A DNA stretch of 64,000 nucleotides. Source: Lysobacter prati. Lineage in GTDB: Bacteria > Pseudomonadota > Gammaproteobacteria > Xanthomonadales > Xanthomonadaceae. Below, piece by piece: positions 55,429-64,000 of this stretch. The stretch is taken from contig NZ_VLNV01000004.1 in assembly GCF_009765215.1 (NCBI RefSeq), positions 356,682 to 420,681 of the forward strand, written 5' to 3'. The position numbers and the translations under genes were made by a program. Position 1 is the first letter of the stretch; the number at the start of each line of letters is the position of its first letter. Under the pieces are notes generated by a model. It made no database searches, was not told the origin of the DNA, and saw only the letters and a list, made by a program, of their open reading frames with translations.

Positions 55429-56772
55429 TTACTGCTTTGCTGCCGGCTTCGCGTTGCTCGCCACCGGCTTCTTCAGCTCGACCAGCGCCGCAGTAATCGG
55501 CGCATCGCCGTCGAGCACGTCGCCAGCATTGTCGCCTGGCTGACCGTCGCCCTCCTCATCGCCACGCAGGTGGCCCGGCAGGCTCGCCTCGCTGAGGTTG
55601 CGCACGCTCTTGTCGCCATCCTTGGGCGGATGCAGGACCACATCGGGCGTGATGCCCAGCGCCTGGATCGACTTGCCACTGGGCGTGTAGTAACGCGCGG
55701 TGGTCAGCTTGACCGAGTCGCCGTTGTCCAGCGGCAGCACGGTCTGCACCGAGCCCTTGCCGAAGGTGCGACTGCCGACGATGCGGGCACGGCCGTTGTC
55801 GCGCAGCGCACCGGCCAGCACTTCGGCCGCGCTGGCCGAACCGGCATCGACCAGCACCACCAGCGGCGCGCCGCCGAGGCGGTCACCCGGCGTGGCGGAG
55901 AATTCGGCGTCGCTGATGGCGATGCGGCCGCGCGTGCTGACGATCTTGCCGCTGCCGAGCAGGTCGTCGGCGATCTGCACCGCCGAGGTCAGCAGGCCGC
56001 CCGGATTGCTGCGCAGGTCGATGACCAGGCCGCGCAGCTTGCCGCCGGCCTGCGCCTTGAGGGCCTCGATCTTGGTTTCGAAATCGGCTGCGGTGTCGGC
56101 CTGGAACGCGCTGATGCGGATGTAGCCGTAACCGGGCTCGAGCATCTTGCTGCGCACGCTGGCGATGCGGATGGTCTCGCGCTGGATGGTCACGTCGAAC
56201 GGCTTGTCCTTGCCTTCGCGCACGATGGTCAAGGTGACCTTGCTGCCGGCGCTGCCGCGCAGCGGGCCGGAGTTGTCGCCTTCGTCGGGCTTGAACGGCT
56301 TGCCGTCGATCGCGGTGATGACGTCGCCGGCCTTGATGCCGGCACGCGCCGCGGGTGTTTCGTCGATGGGCGCGATCACGCGCAGGCTGCCGTCGGGCTG
56401 GCGCATCAGCTCGACGCCGACGCCGTCGTAGGCACCGCGCGACTGCTCCTCGAAACTTTCCGCGTCGTCCTTGTCGAGGTAGACGCTGTGCGGGTCCAGG
56501 TCGAACAGCAGGCCACGGATCGCCGAGTGCATCAGCTTGTCGTCGCCGACCGGTTCGACATAGGCCTGCTTGACCGCGTTGTAGACCGAAACGTAGCGGC
56601 GGATCTCTTCCAGCGGGACCTTCGACTCGGCGGTCTCGGCGTCAGGCGATTCGATCGGCGCTTCCGCCGCTTCTGGCCCGCCACTTTGGGCAGGAGCTTC
56701 CTGTGCCGCAGCCGGGAGCGCGACCGCAATGGCCAGGGCAAGCGGAACCAGAACCAGGTGGCGCAGGGACAT
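55429..56772 (-). CDS. S41 family carboxy-terminal processing peptidase
   Basis: 447 residues from ATG at 56772. Signal peptide ending VALPAAAQ; a short acidic linker; a PDZ domain (about 108-195, GVGVELMRQPDGSLRV); and the S41 core with Ser314 (GSASAAEVLAGAL) and Lys339 (RTFGKGSVQTV), spaced by 25 as in CtpA. CtpA-type proteases degrade peptidoglycan hydrolases and other periplasmic proteins. Next to the EnvC-like and gpmI genes on the same strand, a conserved cluster in gammaproteobacteria. Confidence 0.93.
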   Translation of the reverse strand: MSLRHLVLVPLALAIAVALPAAAQEAPAQSGGPEAAEAPIESPDAETAESKVPLEEIRRYVSVYNAVKQAYVEPVGDDKLMHSAIRGLLFDLDPHSVYLDKDDAESFEEQSRGAYDGVGVELMRQPDGSLRVIAPIDETPAARAGIKAGDVITAIDGKPFKPDEGDNSGPLRGSAGSKVTLTIVREGKDKPFDVTIQRETIRIASVRSKMLEPGYGYIRISAFQADTAADFETKIEALKAQAGGKLRGLVIDLRSNPGGLLTSAVQIADDLLGSGKIVSTRGRIAISDAEFSATPGDRLGGAPLVVLVDAGSASAAEVLAGALRDNGRARIVGSRTFGKGSVQTVLPLDNGDSVKLTTARYYTPSGKSIQALGITPDVVLHPPKDGDKSVRNLSEASLPGHLRGDEEGDGQPGDNAGDVLDGDAPITAALVELKKPVASNAKPAAKQ

Positions 56773-56931
56773 GCAGGAAACTCCGCGGTGGTACGTCCGG
56801 CAGGACTTCATAGTTGGGCGGCGTGGGCCGCCCAGGGAACGGCCGCGCTGACGACGATTATGGGCACGTTGGCGGCCGGCAATGGAAGCCTTTCGTTAAT
56901 CCGCCGGACCGGCGGCGACGTGCATTCAGCG

Positions 56932-58173
56932 TCAGCGCCGCAGCCAGGTGCCCGGGTTCACCGGCGCGCCGTTCCGGCGCAGTTCGAAGTACAGGGCCGG
57001 CCGGCCCTGGCCGCCGGAATTGCCGACGGTGGCCACCGTATCGCCGCGCTTGACGCTGGCACCGACGTCCTTGAGCAGCGCGTCGTTGTGCGCGTAGAGG
57101 CTCATGTAGCCATTGCCGTGGTCGACGATCAGCAGCAGGCCGTAACCGGTCATCCACTCGGCGTAGACCACGCTGCCGTCGGCCACGGCCTTGACCGGAG
57201 TGCCGGCACTGGCCGCGATCAGCAGACCATCGCTGCCGCGGCCATCGGGCATGGTCGCGCCAAAGCCCGCGAGAAGCGCGCCCGACACCGGCCAACCCAG
57301 CCCGCCCACCTGCGGCGCCGGCGCGCTGGCCACCACTACCGGCTTGCGTGGCGGCGCCTCGCCACTGCCCCGGCGCGCTTCTTCGCGCGCGGCGCGTTCG
57401 GCGGCTGCGCGCCGTTGTGCTTCGGCGCGGGCGGCGGCCACGCGCAACTTCTTCAGCAGTTGCTCCAGGCCCTTGGCATCGCGGCCGAGTGCGCGCTCGC
57501 GCGTGCTGCGATCCTTGTAACGCTGGTCGAGCGAGGCGACCAGGGCAGCGCGTTGCTTGCGATCGGACTGCAACTCGCCCAGCTGGCTGCGCTGTTGCTG
57601 TCGCGTGCTGTCGAGTTCGCTGCTGCGCTGCACGATCTGCGCCTGCAGCGTGTCGAGTTCCTTGAGCTGCGTGTTCAGTTCGGCGATGCGGCGAGTGCGG
57701 TCCCGCTGCAGATAGCCGTAATAGGCCAGCGTGCGACTTCCCTCGGCGACGCTGTCCTGCGCCAGCAACAGCTTGAGCGGCGCGTCCTGACCTTGCAGGT
57801 AGGCGCCGCGCAGCAGCTGCGCCAGTTCCTGGCGTTGGGCCGCCATCCGCGCCTGCAGTGATTCACGCTCGTGCTGCAGTTGCTGCAGCGACGACTGCTC
57901 GCGTGCCAGCCGCCCCTCGATCTCGCGCAGGCGACGATTGGATTTCCCGACCTTTTCGTCGGCATCGCGCAGCTGGCGCGAGGCATCGCCGCGTTTGCCC
58001 TCGATCTCGCGTCGCTCGTCGGCCACCGCCTTCAACTCGCGCTGGATCTTTTCCAGCTTGCGCTCGGCCTCGCTGCTGCTCTGCGCGACGACCGGCGTCG
58101 CCAGCGCCGCGGCTAGGCAGAAGGCAACGATGGCGAACGCACGCAGCAGTCGCACCGTCGAGGAAGTGGGCAT
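56932..58173 (-). CDS. envC: EnvC-like murein hydrolase activator with degenerate LytM domain
   Basis: 413 residues. Signal peptide (LATPVVAQ), a long coiled coil (about 33-260, with LREIEGRLAREQSSLQQLQHE), an Ala/Arg-rich linker and a C-terminal LytM-like domain (about 285-413). The zinc ligands of active M23 enzymes are absent: the HxxxD position reads GRGSDGLLIAA and the HLH position reads ALYFEL. As for EnvC of E. coli, it should therefore activate septal amidases rather than cut peptidoglycan itself. It follows gpmI by eight bases. Confidence 0.92.
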   Translation of the reverse strand: MPTSSTVRLLRAFAIVAFCLAAALATPVVAQSSSEAERKLEKIQRELKAVADERREIEGKRGDASRQLRDADEKVGKSNRRLREIEGRLAREQSSLQQLQHERESLQARMAAQRQELAQLLRGAYLQGQDAPLKLLLAQDSVAEGSRTLAYYGYLQRDRTRRIAELNTQLKELDTLQAQIVQRSSELDSTRQQQRSQLGELQSDRKQRAALVASLDQRYKDRSTRERALGRDAKGLEQLLKKLRVAAARAEAQRRAAAERAAREEARRGSGEAPPRKPVVVASAPAPQVGGLGWPVSGALLAGFGATMPDGRGSDGLLIAASAGTPVKAVADGSVVYAEWMTGYGLLLIVDHGNGYMSLYAHNDALLKDVGASVKRGDTVATVGNSGGQGRPALYFELRRNGAPVNPGTWLRR

Positions 58174-58181
58174 CGGCGCGG

Positions 58182-59720
58182 TCAGTCCGCCAGCAGGCTC
58201 GTGCCGCTCATCTCCGCCGGTTGCGGCAGTCCGAGCAGGTCAAGGATGGTCGGGGCGACGTCGCGCAGGGCGCCGCCGCTGCGCAGCGTGGCCTTGCGCG
58301 GGCCCAGGTACACGAACGGCACCGGACCGACCGTGTGCGCGGTGTGCGGCTGCCCGGTCGTGACGTCGCGCATCATTTCCAGGTTGCCGTGGTCGGCGGT
58401 GACCAGCAGCGCGCCGCCGGTCTCGCGCACGGCCTGGGCGATCGCCCCGATGGCGATGTCGACCGCCTCGGCCGCCTTGATCGCTGCCGCGATGTCGCCG
58501 GTGTGGCCCACCATGTCGGGGTTGGCGATGTTGCAGATGGCGACGTCGATCTCGCCGGAACGGATCGCCGCGGTCAGGCGCGCGGTGACTTCCGGACAGC
58601 TCATTTCCGGCTGCAGGTCATAGGTGGCGACCTTCGGGCTCGGTATCAGGATGCGGGTCTCGCCTTCGTAGGGATCCTCGCGGCCGCCACTGAAGAAGAA
58701 GGTGACGTGCGCGTACTTCTCGGTCTCGGCAATGCGCAGCTGCTTGAGGCCGTTGGCGGCCAGCACTTCGCCAAGCGTGTTGCGCAGATCGTCCGGGCCG
58801 AACGCGACCGGCGCCGGCAGGCGCGCGTCGTACTCGGTCAGGCAGACGAAGCGCGACAGCGCCGGGCGGCGCGCTTGGAAGCCATCGAACGTCGGCGAGA
58901 CGAACGCTGCGGTCAGCTGGCGCGCGCGATCGGCACGGAAATTCATGAACACGATCGCGTCGCCGTCGGCCATGGGCACGCTGCCCTCGATCACGGTCGG
59001 GGCAACGAACTCGTCGTTCTCGCCGCGGGCGTAGGCCTGCAGCAATGCCTCCACGGGACCGGTGGTGACGTGCTCGCTGCGCGCTTCGACCATCGCGTCC
59101 CAGGCGCGGCGCACGCGGTCCCAGCGCTGGTCGCGGTCCATCGCGTAGTAGCGGCCGCTGACGCTGGCGACACGGGCATTGCCAAGCTTGCGGCAGACGT
59201 CGAGCAGGCGCTTGAGGCTGGGCTCGGCCGACCGCGGCGGCATGTCGCGACCGTCGAGGAAGGCGTGCACCGCGACCTTGGCGACACCGGCCTGGCGGGC
59301 CAGCTCGAGCATCGCGAAGATGTGGTTCTCGTGGCTGTGGACGCCACCGGGTGAGAGCAGGCCCATCACATGCAGCGTGCCGCCGTTGTTCTGGGCGGCC
59401 GCGCAGGCCGCGCGCAGCTCTTCGTTGCCGAAGAAGGTGCCGTCCTCGATCGCCGCATCGACCCGGGTCAGGTCCTGGTAGACGATCCGGCCGGCGCCCA
59501 GGTTCATGTGGCCGACCTCGGAGTTGCCCATCTGCCCGTCCGGCAGGCCGACGTGGCGGCCCTCGGTGTGGATCAGGGTGTGCGGGGCGCTGCCCAGCAG
59601 CGCGTGCCAGTTGGGCAAAGTGGCCTGGGCCAGGGCGTTGTCGGTCGGGTCTTCACGGTGGCCCCAGCCGTCGAGGATGAGCAGGACAACGGGTTTGGGG
59701 CGCACGGGGGAGGCTGACAC
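58182..59720 (-). CDS. gpmI: 2,3-bisphosphoglycerate-independent phosphoglycerate mutase
   Basis: 512 residues. Interconverts 3- and 2-phosphoglycerate using two Mn ions and a phospho-serine intermediate. Asp17 (LILDGWG) and the nucleophile Ser67 (GNSEVGHMN) are present, as are the RYYAMDRDQRW phosphotransferase segment, FRADRARQL and NIANPDMVGHTGD and TADHGN metal-binding motifs. First gene of the gpmI-envC-ctpA run. Confidence 0.96.
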   Translation of the reverse strand: MSASPVRPKPVVLLILDGWGHREDPTDNALAQATLPNWHALLGSAPHTLIHTEGRHVGLPDGQMGNSEVGHMNLGAGRIVYQDLTRVDAAIEDGTFFGNEELRAACAAAQNNGGTLHVMGLLSPGGVHSHENHIFAMLELARQAGVAKVAVHAFLDGRDMPPRSAEPSLKRLLDVCRKLGNARVASVSGRYYAMDRDQRWDRVRRAWDAMVEARSEHVTTGPVEALLQAYARGENDEFVAPTVIEGSVPMADGDAIVFMNFRADRARQLTAAFVSPTFDGFQARRPALSRFVCLTEYDARLPAPVAFGPDDLRNTLGEVLAANGLKQLRIAETEKYAHVTFFFSGGREDPYEGETRILIPSPKVATYDLQPEMSCPEVTARLTAAIRSGEIDVAICNIANPDMVGHTGDIAAAIKAAEAVDIAIGAIAQAVRETGGALLVTADHGNLEMMRDVTTGQPHTAHTVGPVPFVYLGPRKATLRSGGALRDVAPTILDLLGLPQPAEMSGTSLLAD

Positions 59721-59900
59721 GTCGGGAATTCCCTGGTCGGTGGAAGGCGGGTCGTTAAAAAGGGTGAAACTCTACGCAAGGTGACTTCGGGCACGGGCCG
59801 GGGCCGGCGCTGGCTGCGATTGTAGCGAAGCGGCGTAAACCGAAGCCGCCCTCACCGCATCTCCTGCATTGAAGCCTGTCCCCTAACGGAATCCCGAACG

Positions 59901-60563
59901 ATGCGCATCCGCCCAGTTCTCGTCCTCCCTCTCGCCCTCGTGCTGTCCGCCCCTGCGGCCTTTGCCGCCCAGGACATCGACAAGGTCAATGGCAGCATCA
60001 CCGTCGACGCCGGCCAGGAGGTCGGCAAGCTCGAGACCGTCAACGGCAGCATCAACATCGGCACTGGCGCCCGTGCCGGGGACGCCGAAACCGTCAACGG
60101 CAGCATCCGCGCCGGCGACAACGTCCAGGCCGGCGGCCTGGAAACCGTCAATGGCAGCATCCGCGTCGGCGAGAAGTCGCGCCTCGACGGCAAGCTGGAA
60201 ACCGTCAATGGTGGCGTGTTCGTGGACCGCAACGGCGACGTCCGCGGCAGCATCGAGACCGTCAATGGTGCCATCGGCCTGGTCGACACCGATGTCGGCG
60301 GCGACATCACCACCGTCAACGGCGACCTCACCGTGGGCGTCGACTCGCACGTGAAGGGTCGCATCCATTACACCAAGCCGAGCCAGGGCTGGTTCTCGAT
60401 GAACAAGCGTGATCCGAAGGTGATCATCGGACCCAATGCCGTCGTGGACGGCCCGCTGGTGTTCGAGCGCAAGGTCACGCTGTACGTCCATAACACCGCC
60501 AAGACCGGCGCGATCACGGGTGCCACCGCGGTGCGCTACGACGGCGCCCTGCCGCCGGAGTAA
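59901..60563 (+). CDS. Secreted repeat protein with seven VNG rungs (beta-helix-like)
   Basis: 220 residues with a signal peptide (LALVLSAPAAFAAQ). Residues 26-157 are seven imperfect repeats with the core ETVNGSI; the VNG triplets fall at 29, 47, 65, 83, 102, 121 and 139, an 18-19-residue period. This fits one turn per repeat of a right-handed beta-helix, as in bactofilins and DUF4097-type proteins, but no named family is certain. The C-terminal 60 residues are different (PKVIIGPNAVVDGPLVFERKV). Probably periplasmic or surface exposed. Function unknown; divergent from gpmI. Confidence 0.75.
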   Translation: MRIRPVLVLPLALVLSAPAAFAAQDIDKVNGSITVDAGQEVGKLETVNGSINIGTGARAGDAETVNGSIRAGDNVQAGGLETVNGSIRVGEKSRLDGKLETVNGGVFVDRNGDVRGSIETVNGAIGLVDTDVGGDITTVNGDLTVGVDSHVKGRIHYTKPSQGWFSMNKRDPKVIIGPNAVVDGPLVFERKVTLYVHNTAKTGAITGATAVRYDGALPPE

Positions 60564-60793
60564 GTCAGCTCCCGAGCCCCGGGTACACGGGGTCCCGGGC
60601 ACAGCGAGGGATCTGTTTTCTGCGTCAGCCGCGCAGAAGCAGGTCCCTCACTTCGTTGGGGACGACAGCAGGGCCGGGAAGGCGCAACAAACTGTCGGAC
60701 CGGGCACGTCGCCGCCCCGGAGCCGGGGCCTAGAATGGAAATCCGCACCTGCCGTCTCACGGCCTGGCGCGGTTGGTCCATTCCGGAGGTTTC

Positions 60794-62530
<1,737 letters not shown>

Positions 62531-62551
62531 CCTGCCCGCAGTTGCACGGCC

Positions 62552-62588
62552 GACGACGGCGCCCCGGATTGGGGCGCCGTTGTCTTTT
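62552..62588 (+). terminator. Intrinsic terminator after the M28 peptidase gene
   Basis: ACGGCGCCCC (62556-62565) and GGGGCGCCGT (62571-62580) around a five-base loop, followed by TGTCTTTT; the stem can extend to GAC/GTC on either side with one G-U pair. Confidence 0.85.
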
Positions 62589-62624
62589 CGGCTACGCTGG
62601 CGCCTCGTTCAGCCGGGGAACGCC

Positions 62625-63023
62625 ATGACGCTTGCCACTGCCTACGTCTGTGTCCTGATCGCCGCGGTATTGCCCTACCTGTGGGTCGCCATTGCCAAAG
62701 CCAGTGGCGAGCGCTACGACAACCGCGACCCACGCCGATGGCAGGAGCGCCAGCAAAGCCAGCGCTCGCTTCGTGCCAGCGCCGCGCAGCTCAACAGCTA
62801 CGAAGCGTTCGCGCCGTTCGCCGCGGGTGTGGTCATGGCCCAGCTGGCGGGCGTGCCGCACGCGCAGATCGGCACGCTGTCGATCGCGTTCATCGTCTTT
62901 CGCGTTCTGCACGGCCTGCTCTACATCAGCGGACGGCATATGCTGCGCAGCGCCGCCTGGTTCGCCGGTCTTGTCTGCGTAGTGTGGCTGCTGGTGCAGG
63001 CGGCGCTGAACATCACTCCCTGA
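62625..63023 (+). CDS. MAPEG family membrane protein
   Basis: 132 residues from ATG at 62625, four transmembrane helices. The MAPEG pattern (eicosanoid and glutathione metabolism in eukaryotes) is seen in NRDPRRWQERQQSQRSLRASAAQLNSYEAFAPFAAGV (in part; the ANxxExFPxF-type segment reads AQLNSYEAFAPF) and FRVLHGLLYISG. Bacterial members are mostly uncharacterised. A longer frame from 62580 begins in the terminator and is rejected. A 53-base gap separates it from the next gene. Confidence 0.85.
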   Translation: MTLATAYVCVLIAAVLPYLWVAIAKASGERYDNRDPRRWQERQQSQRSLRASAAQLNSYEAFAPFAAGVVMAQLAGVPHAQIGTLSIAFIVFRVLHGLLYISGRHMLRSAAWFAGLVCVVWLLVQAALNITP

Positions 63024-63076
63024 CATCACCGTAACCGCGCGCGGCGATCCAGCCGCGCCTTGCCTGTCGCCCCCAC

Positions 63077-63811
63077 ATGCAAACCCCCGCCGAAACCACT
63101 TTGTCCGCCTTGCACGAAACGCTCAGGCGTGACGGCTTCAGCTTTGTCGCCGGCGAGGTGATGCGAAATCTGTTCGAGCAGCACCATGCGCTCGACGACT
63201 GGGCGCGCTTCGCCGCGAGTTGGGACGACCTGGCGCCGGATGCCTATTTGGCCAGCGTGGGCCACAACCGCAGCCGTCGATACGCGGTGTTCGCGGCCAG
63301 CGACAGCGGCGCCATCGTCCGCCAGCCGCACCAGCCGCATTACCAGAGCCGCGACTACAACAATCTGCAGGGCGGGATCGAGCGCTGGTTCGAACCGGTG
63401 CTGCCGGAGATCGCCCAATCTTTCAGCCTGCGCACGATCCTGGAGTTCTGCCGTAATTTCTATGGCGCGCTGTCGCCGGAGGTCGCGGCCTGGCATATCG
63501 AGCTGCACCAATTCCGCATCGAGGCCCGCCCCGGCGAGCCCGGACAACCGACACCGGAAGGCGTGCACCGCGATGGCGTGAACTACGTCCTGGTGCTGCT
63601 GATCGATCGACACAACATCGTCAGCGGAACCACCACGATCCACGCCGCCGATGGCCGCGAGCTGGGCAGCTTCACGCTCACCCACGCGATGGATGCGGCG
63701 CTGGTCGATGATTCGCGGGTGTTCCACGGCGTGACCGCCGTGGAAGCACTGGATCCCACGCAGCCGTCGCATCGCGACGTGCTCGTGGTAACGCTACGCG
63801 CCGCGGCCTGA
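63077..63811 (+). CDS. 2OG-Fe dioxygenase family protein
   Basis: 244 residues. Non-heme iron, 2-oxoglutarate-dependent oxygenase of the type (PF10014) that hydroxylates free amino acids such as isoleucine in some members. The iron-binding facial triad begins with the HRDG motif (GVHRDGVNYVLVLLI), with the distal His in VFHGVTAV. The N-terminal FSFVAGEVMRNLF and the conserved YQSRDYNNLQGG segment support the family. Substrate unknown. Followed by a hairpin repeat. Confidence 0.85.
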   Translation: MQTPAETTLSALHETLRRDGFSFVAGEVMRNLFEQHHALDDWARFAASWDDLAPDAYLASVGHNRSRRYAVFAASDSGAIVRQPHQPHYQSRDYNNLQGGIERWFEPVLPEIAQSFSLRTILEFCRNFYGALSPEVAAWHIELHQFRIEARPGEPGQPTPEGVHRDGVNYVLVLLIDRHNIVSGTTTIHAADGRELGSFTLTHAMDAALVDDSRVFHGVTAVEALDPTQPSHRDVLVVTLRAAA

Positions 63812-63822
63812 CCGCCAGCAAC

Positions 63823-63846
63823 CCTTCTCCCGCTGGCGGGAGAAGG
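63823..63846. repeat. CCTTCTCCCGC hairpin repeat after the dioxygenase gene
   Basis: CCTTCTCCCGC (63823-63833) and GCGGGAGAAGG (63836-63846), a variant of the CCCCTCTCCC repeat family. The rest of 63812-63970 shows no convincing gene. Confidence 0.75.
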
Positions 63847-63972
63847 TGCCGGCAGGCGGATGAGGGGGTCGCCGGTAAGTCCCGATGGCCGATGAGCCGC
63901 TGAGCCGCTCGAGATAATCCGCCGGATAATCCTGCCCCAGCGCCAGCATTAACTTTCCGAACGCCCAAAAAG

Positions 63973-64000
63973 AAACCCCCAGCCTGTTGGCTGGGGGTTT
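63973..64000 (-). terminator. Intrinsic terminator at the window end
   Basis: AAACCCCCAGCC (63973-63984), loop TGTT, GGCTGGGGGTTT (63989-64000). On the minus strand it is followed by CTTTTTGGG, so it should end a minus-strand transcript that starts beyond the window. Confidence 0.85.

Noticed and set aside
55570-57861. A 763-codon open frame on the plus strand spanning two genes
   Set aside because: Antisense to ctpA and the envC-like gene, both with clear domains.
63794-63949. A 51-residue minus-strand frame starting MLALGQDYPADYLERLSG
   Set aside because: Its second half is translated repeat DNA (63823-63846), it overlaps the dioxygenase gene, and it lies beyond the terminator at 63973-64000. 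The first 30 residues look protein-like, so a remnant cannot be excluded, but there is no support for a gene.

Overview
The window is a high-GC chromosomal segment from a gammaproteobacterium, most likely a member of the Xanthomonadaceae/Lysobacteraceae (Lysobacter, Luteimonas or a close relative). The evidence is the combination of two large TonB-dependent receptors with Caulobacter/Xanthomonas-type signal peptides, the gene order tsaD / rpsU-yqeY-dnaG, the order coxB-coxA-small gene-ctaG-coxC / DUF2909 / SURF1-hypothetical-ctaA-ctaB, the cluster gpmI-envC-ctpA, many secreted peptidases, and the palindromic intergenic repeats usual in this family. I cannot name a species from sequence alone. 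No rRNA, tRNA, CRISPR array, prophage or complete insertion sequence is visible.

Layout. 1-7.3 kb is a mixed, visibly less GC-rich stretch of small genes: a 5'-truncated endonuclease/exonuclease/phosphatase gene, a zinc alcohol dehydrogenase, a DUF421 protein, a SemiSWEET-like transporter, an M23 peptidase next to an L,D-transpeptidase, a YbjQ protein and a DUF4262 protein. 7.4-18.5 kb carries the two TonB-dependent receptors, a TauE/SafE permease, a soluble lytic transglycosylase, an NDUFA9-like protein and cca. 18.5-24 kb holds vanZ-like, midA-like, a pteridine reductase, a DUF6159 membrane protein, folK, folB and tsaD. 24-27 kb is rpsU-yqeY-dnaG. 27-31 kb has a secreted S9 peptidase, a lipoprotein and a secreted amidohydrolase. 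31-39.3 kb is the complete aa3-type cytochrome c oxidase locus with its heme A and copper assembly genes. 39.7-43.8 kb has putA, marC and a DUF202 gene. 44.3-54 kb is a surface/secretion region: an OmpA fragment, a membrane winged-helix/TPR regulator, a chagasin-like inhibitor, a subtilase, a YadA-type trimeric adhesin and a FadL-type porin. 54-60 kb has rhomboid, DUF1820, ctpA, envC-like and gpmI. 60-64 kb has a repeat protein, an M28 peptidase, a MAPEG protein and a 2OG-Fe dioxygenase.

How the genes work together. The folate genes (folB, folK and the FolM-like pteridine reductase) sit together. The oxidase locus encodes three structural subunits plus CtaG (CuB insertion), SURF1 and CtaA/CtaB (heme A), with a SCO-like thioredoxin-fold protein. 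Cell-wall turnover recurs throughout: two M23-type proteins (one with intact and one with degenerate zinc ligands), an L,D-transpeptidase, Slt and CtpA.

The strongest candidates for something new are: a run of genes (slt, NDUFA9-like, cca, pteridine reductase, dnaG) whose start codon lies 6-8 bases after a -10-like hexamer with no Shine-Dalgarno sequence, which suggests leaderless mRNAs; a canonical EF-hand loop inside the head of the YadA-type adhesin; the regulator / protease inhibitor / subtilase / adhesin cluster; a secreted seven-rung beta-helix-like repeat protein; and a dense G-run tract upstream of putA. No completely unfamiliar multi-gene system was found.
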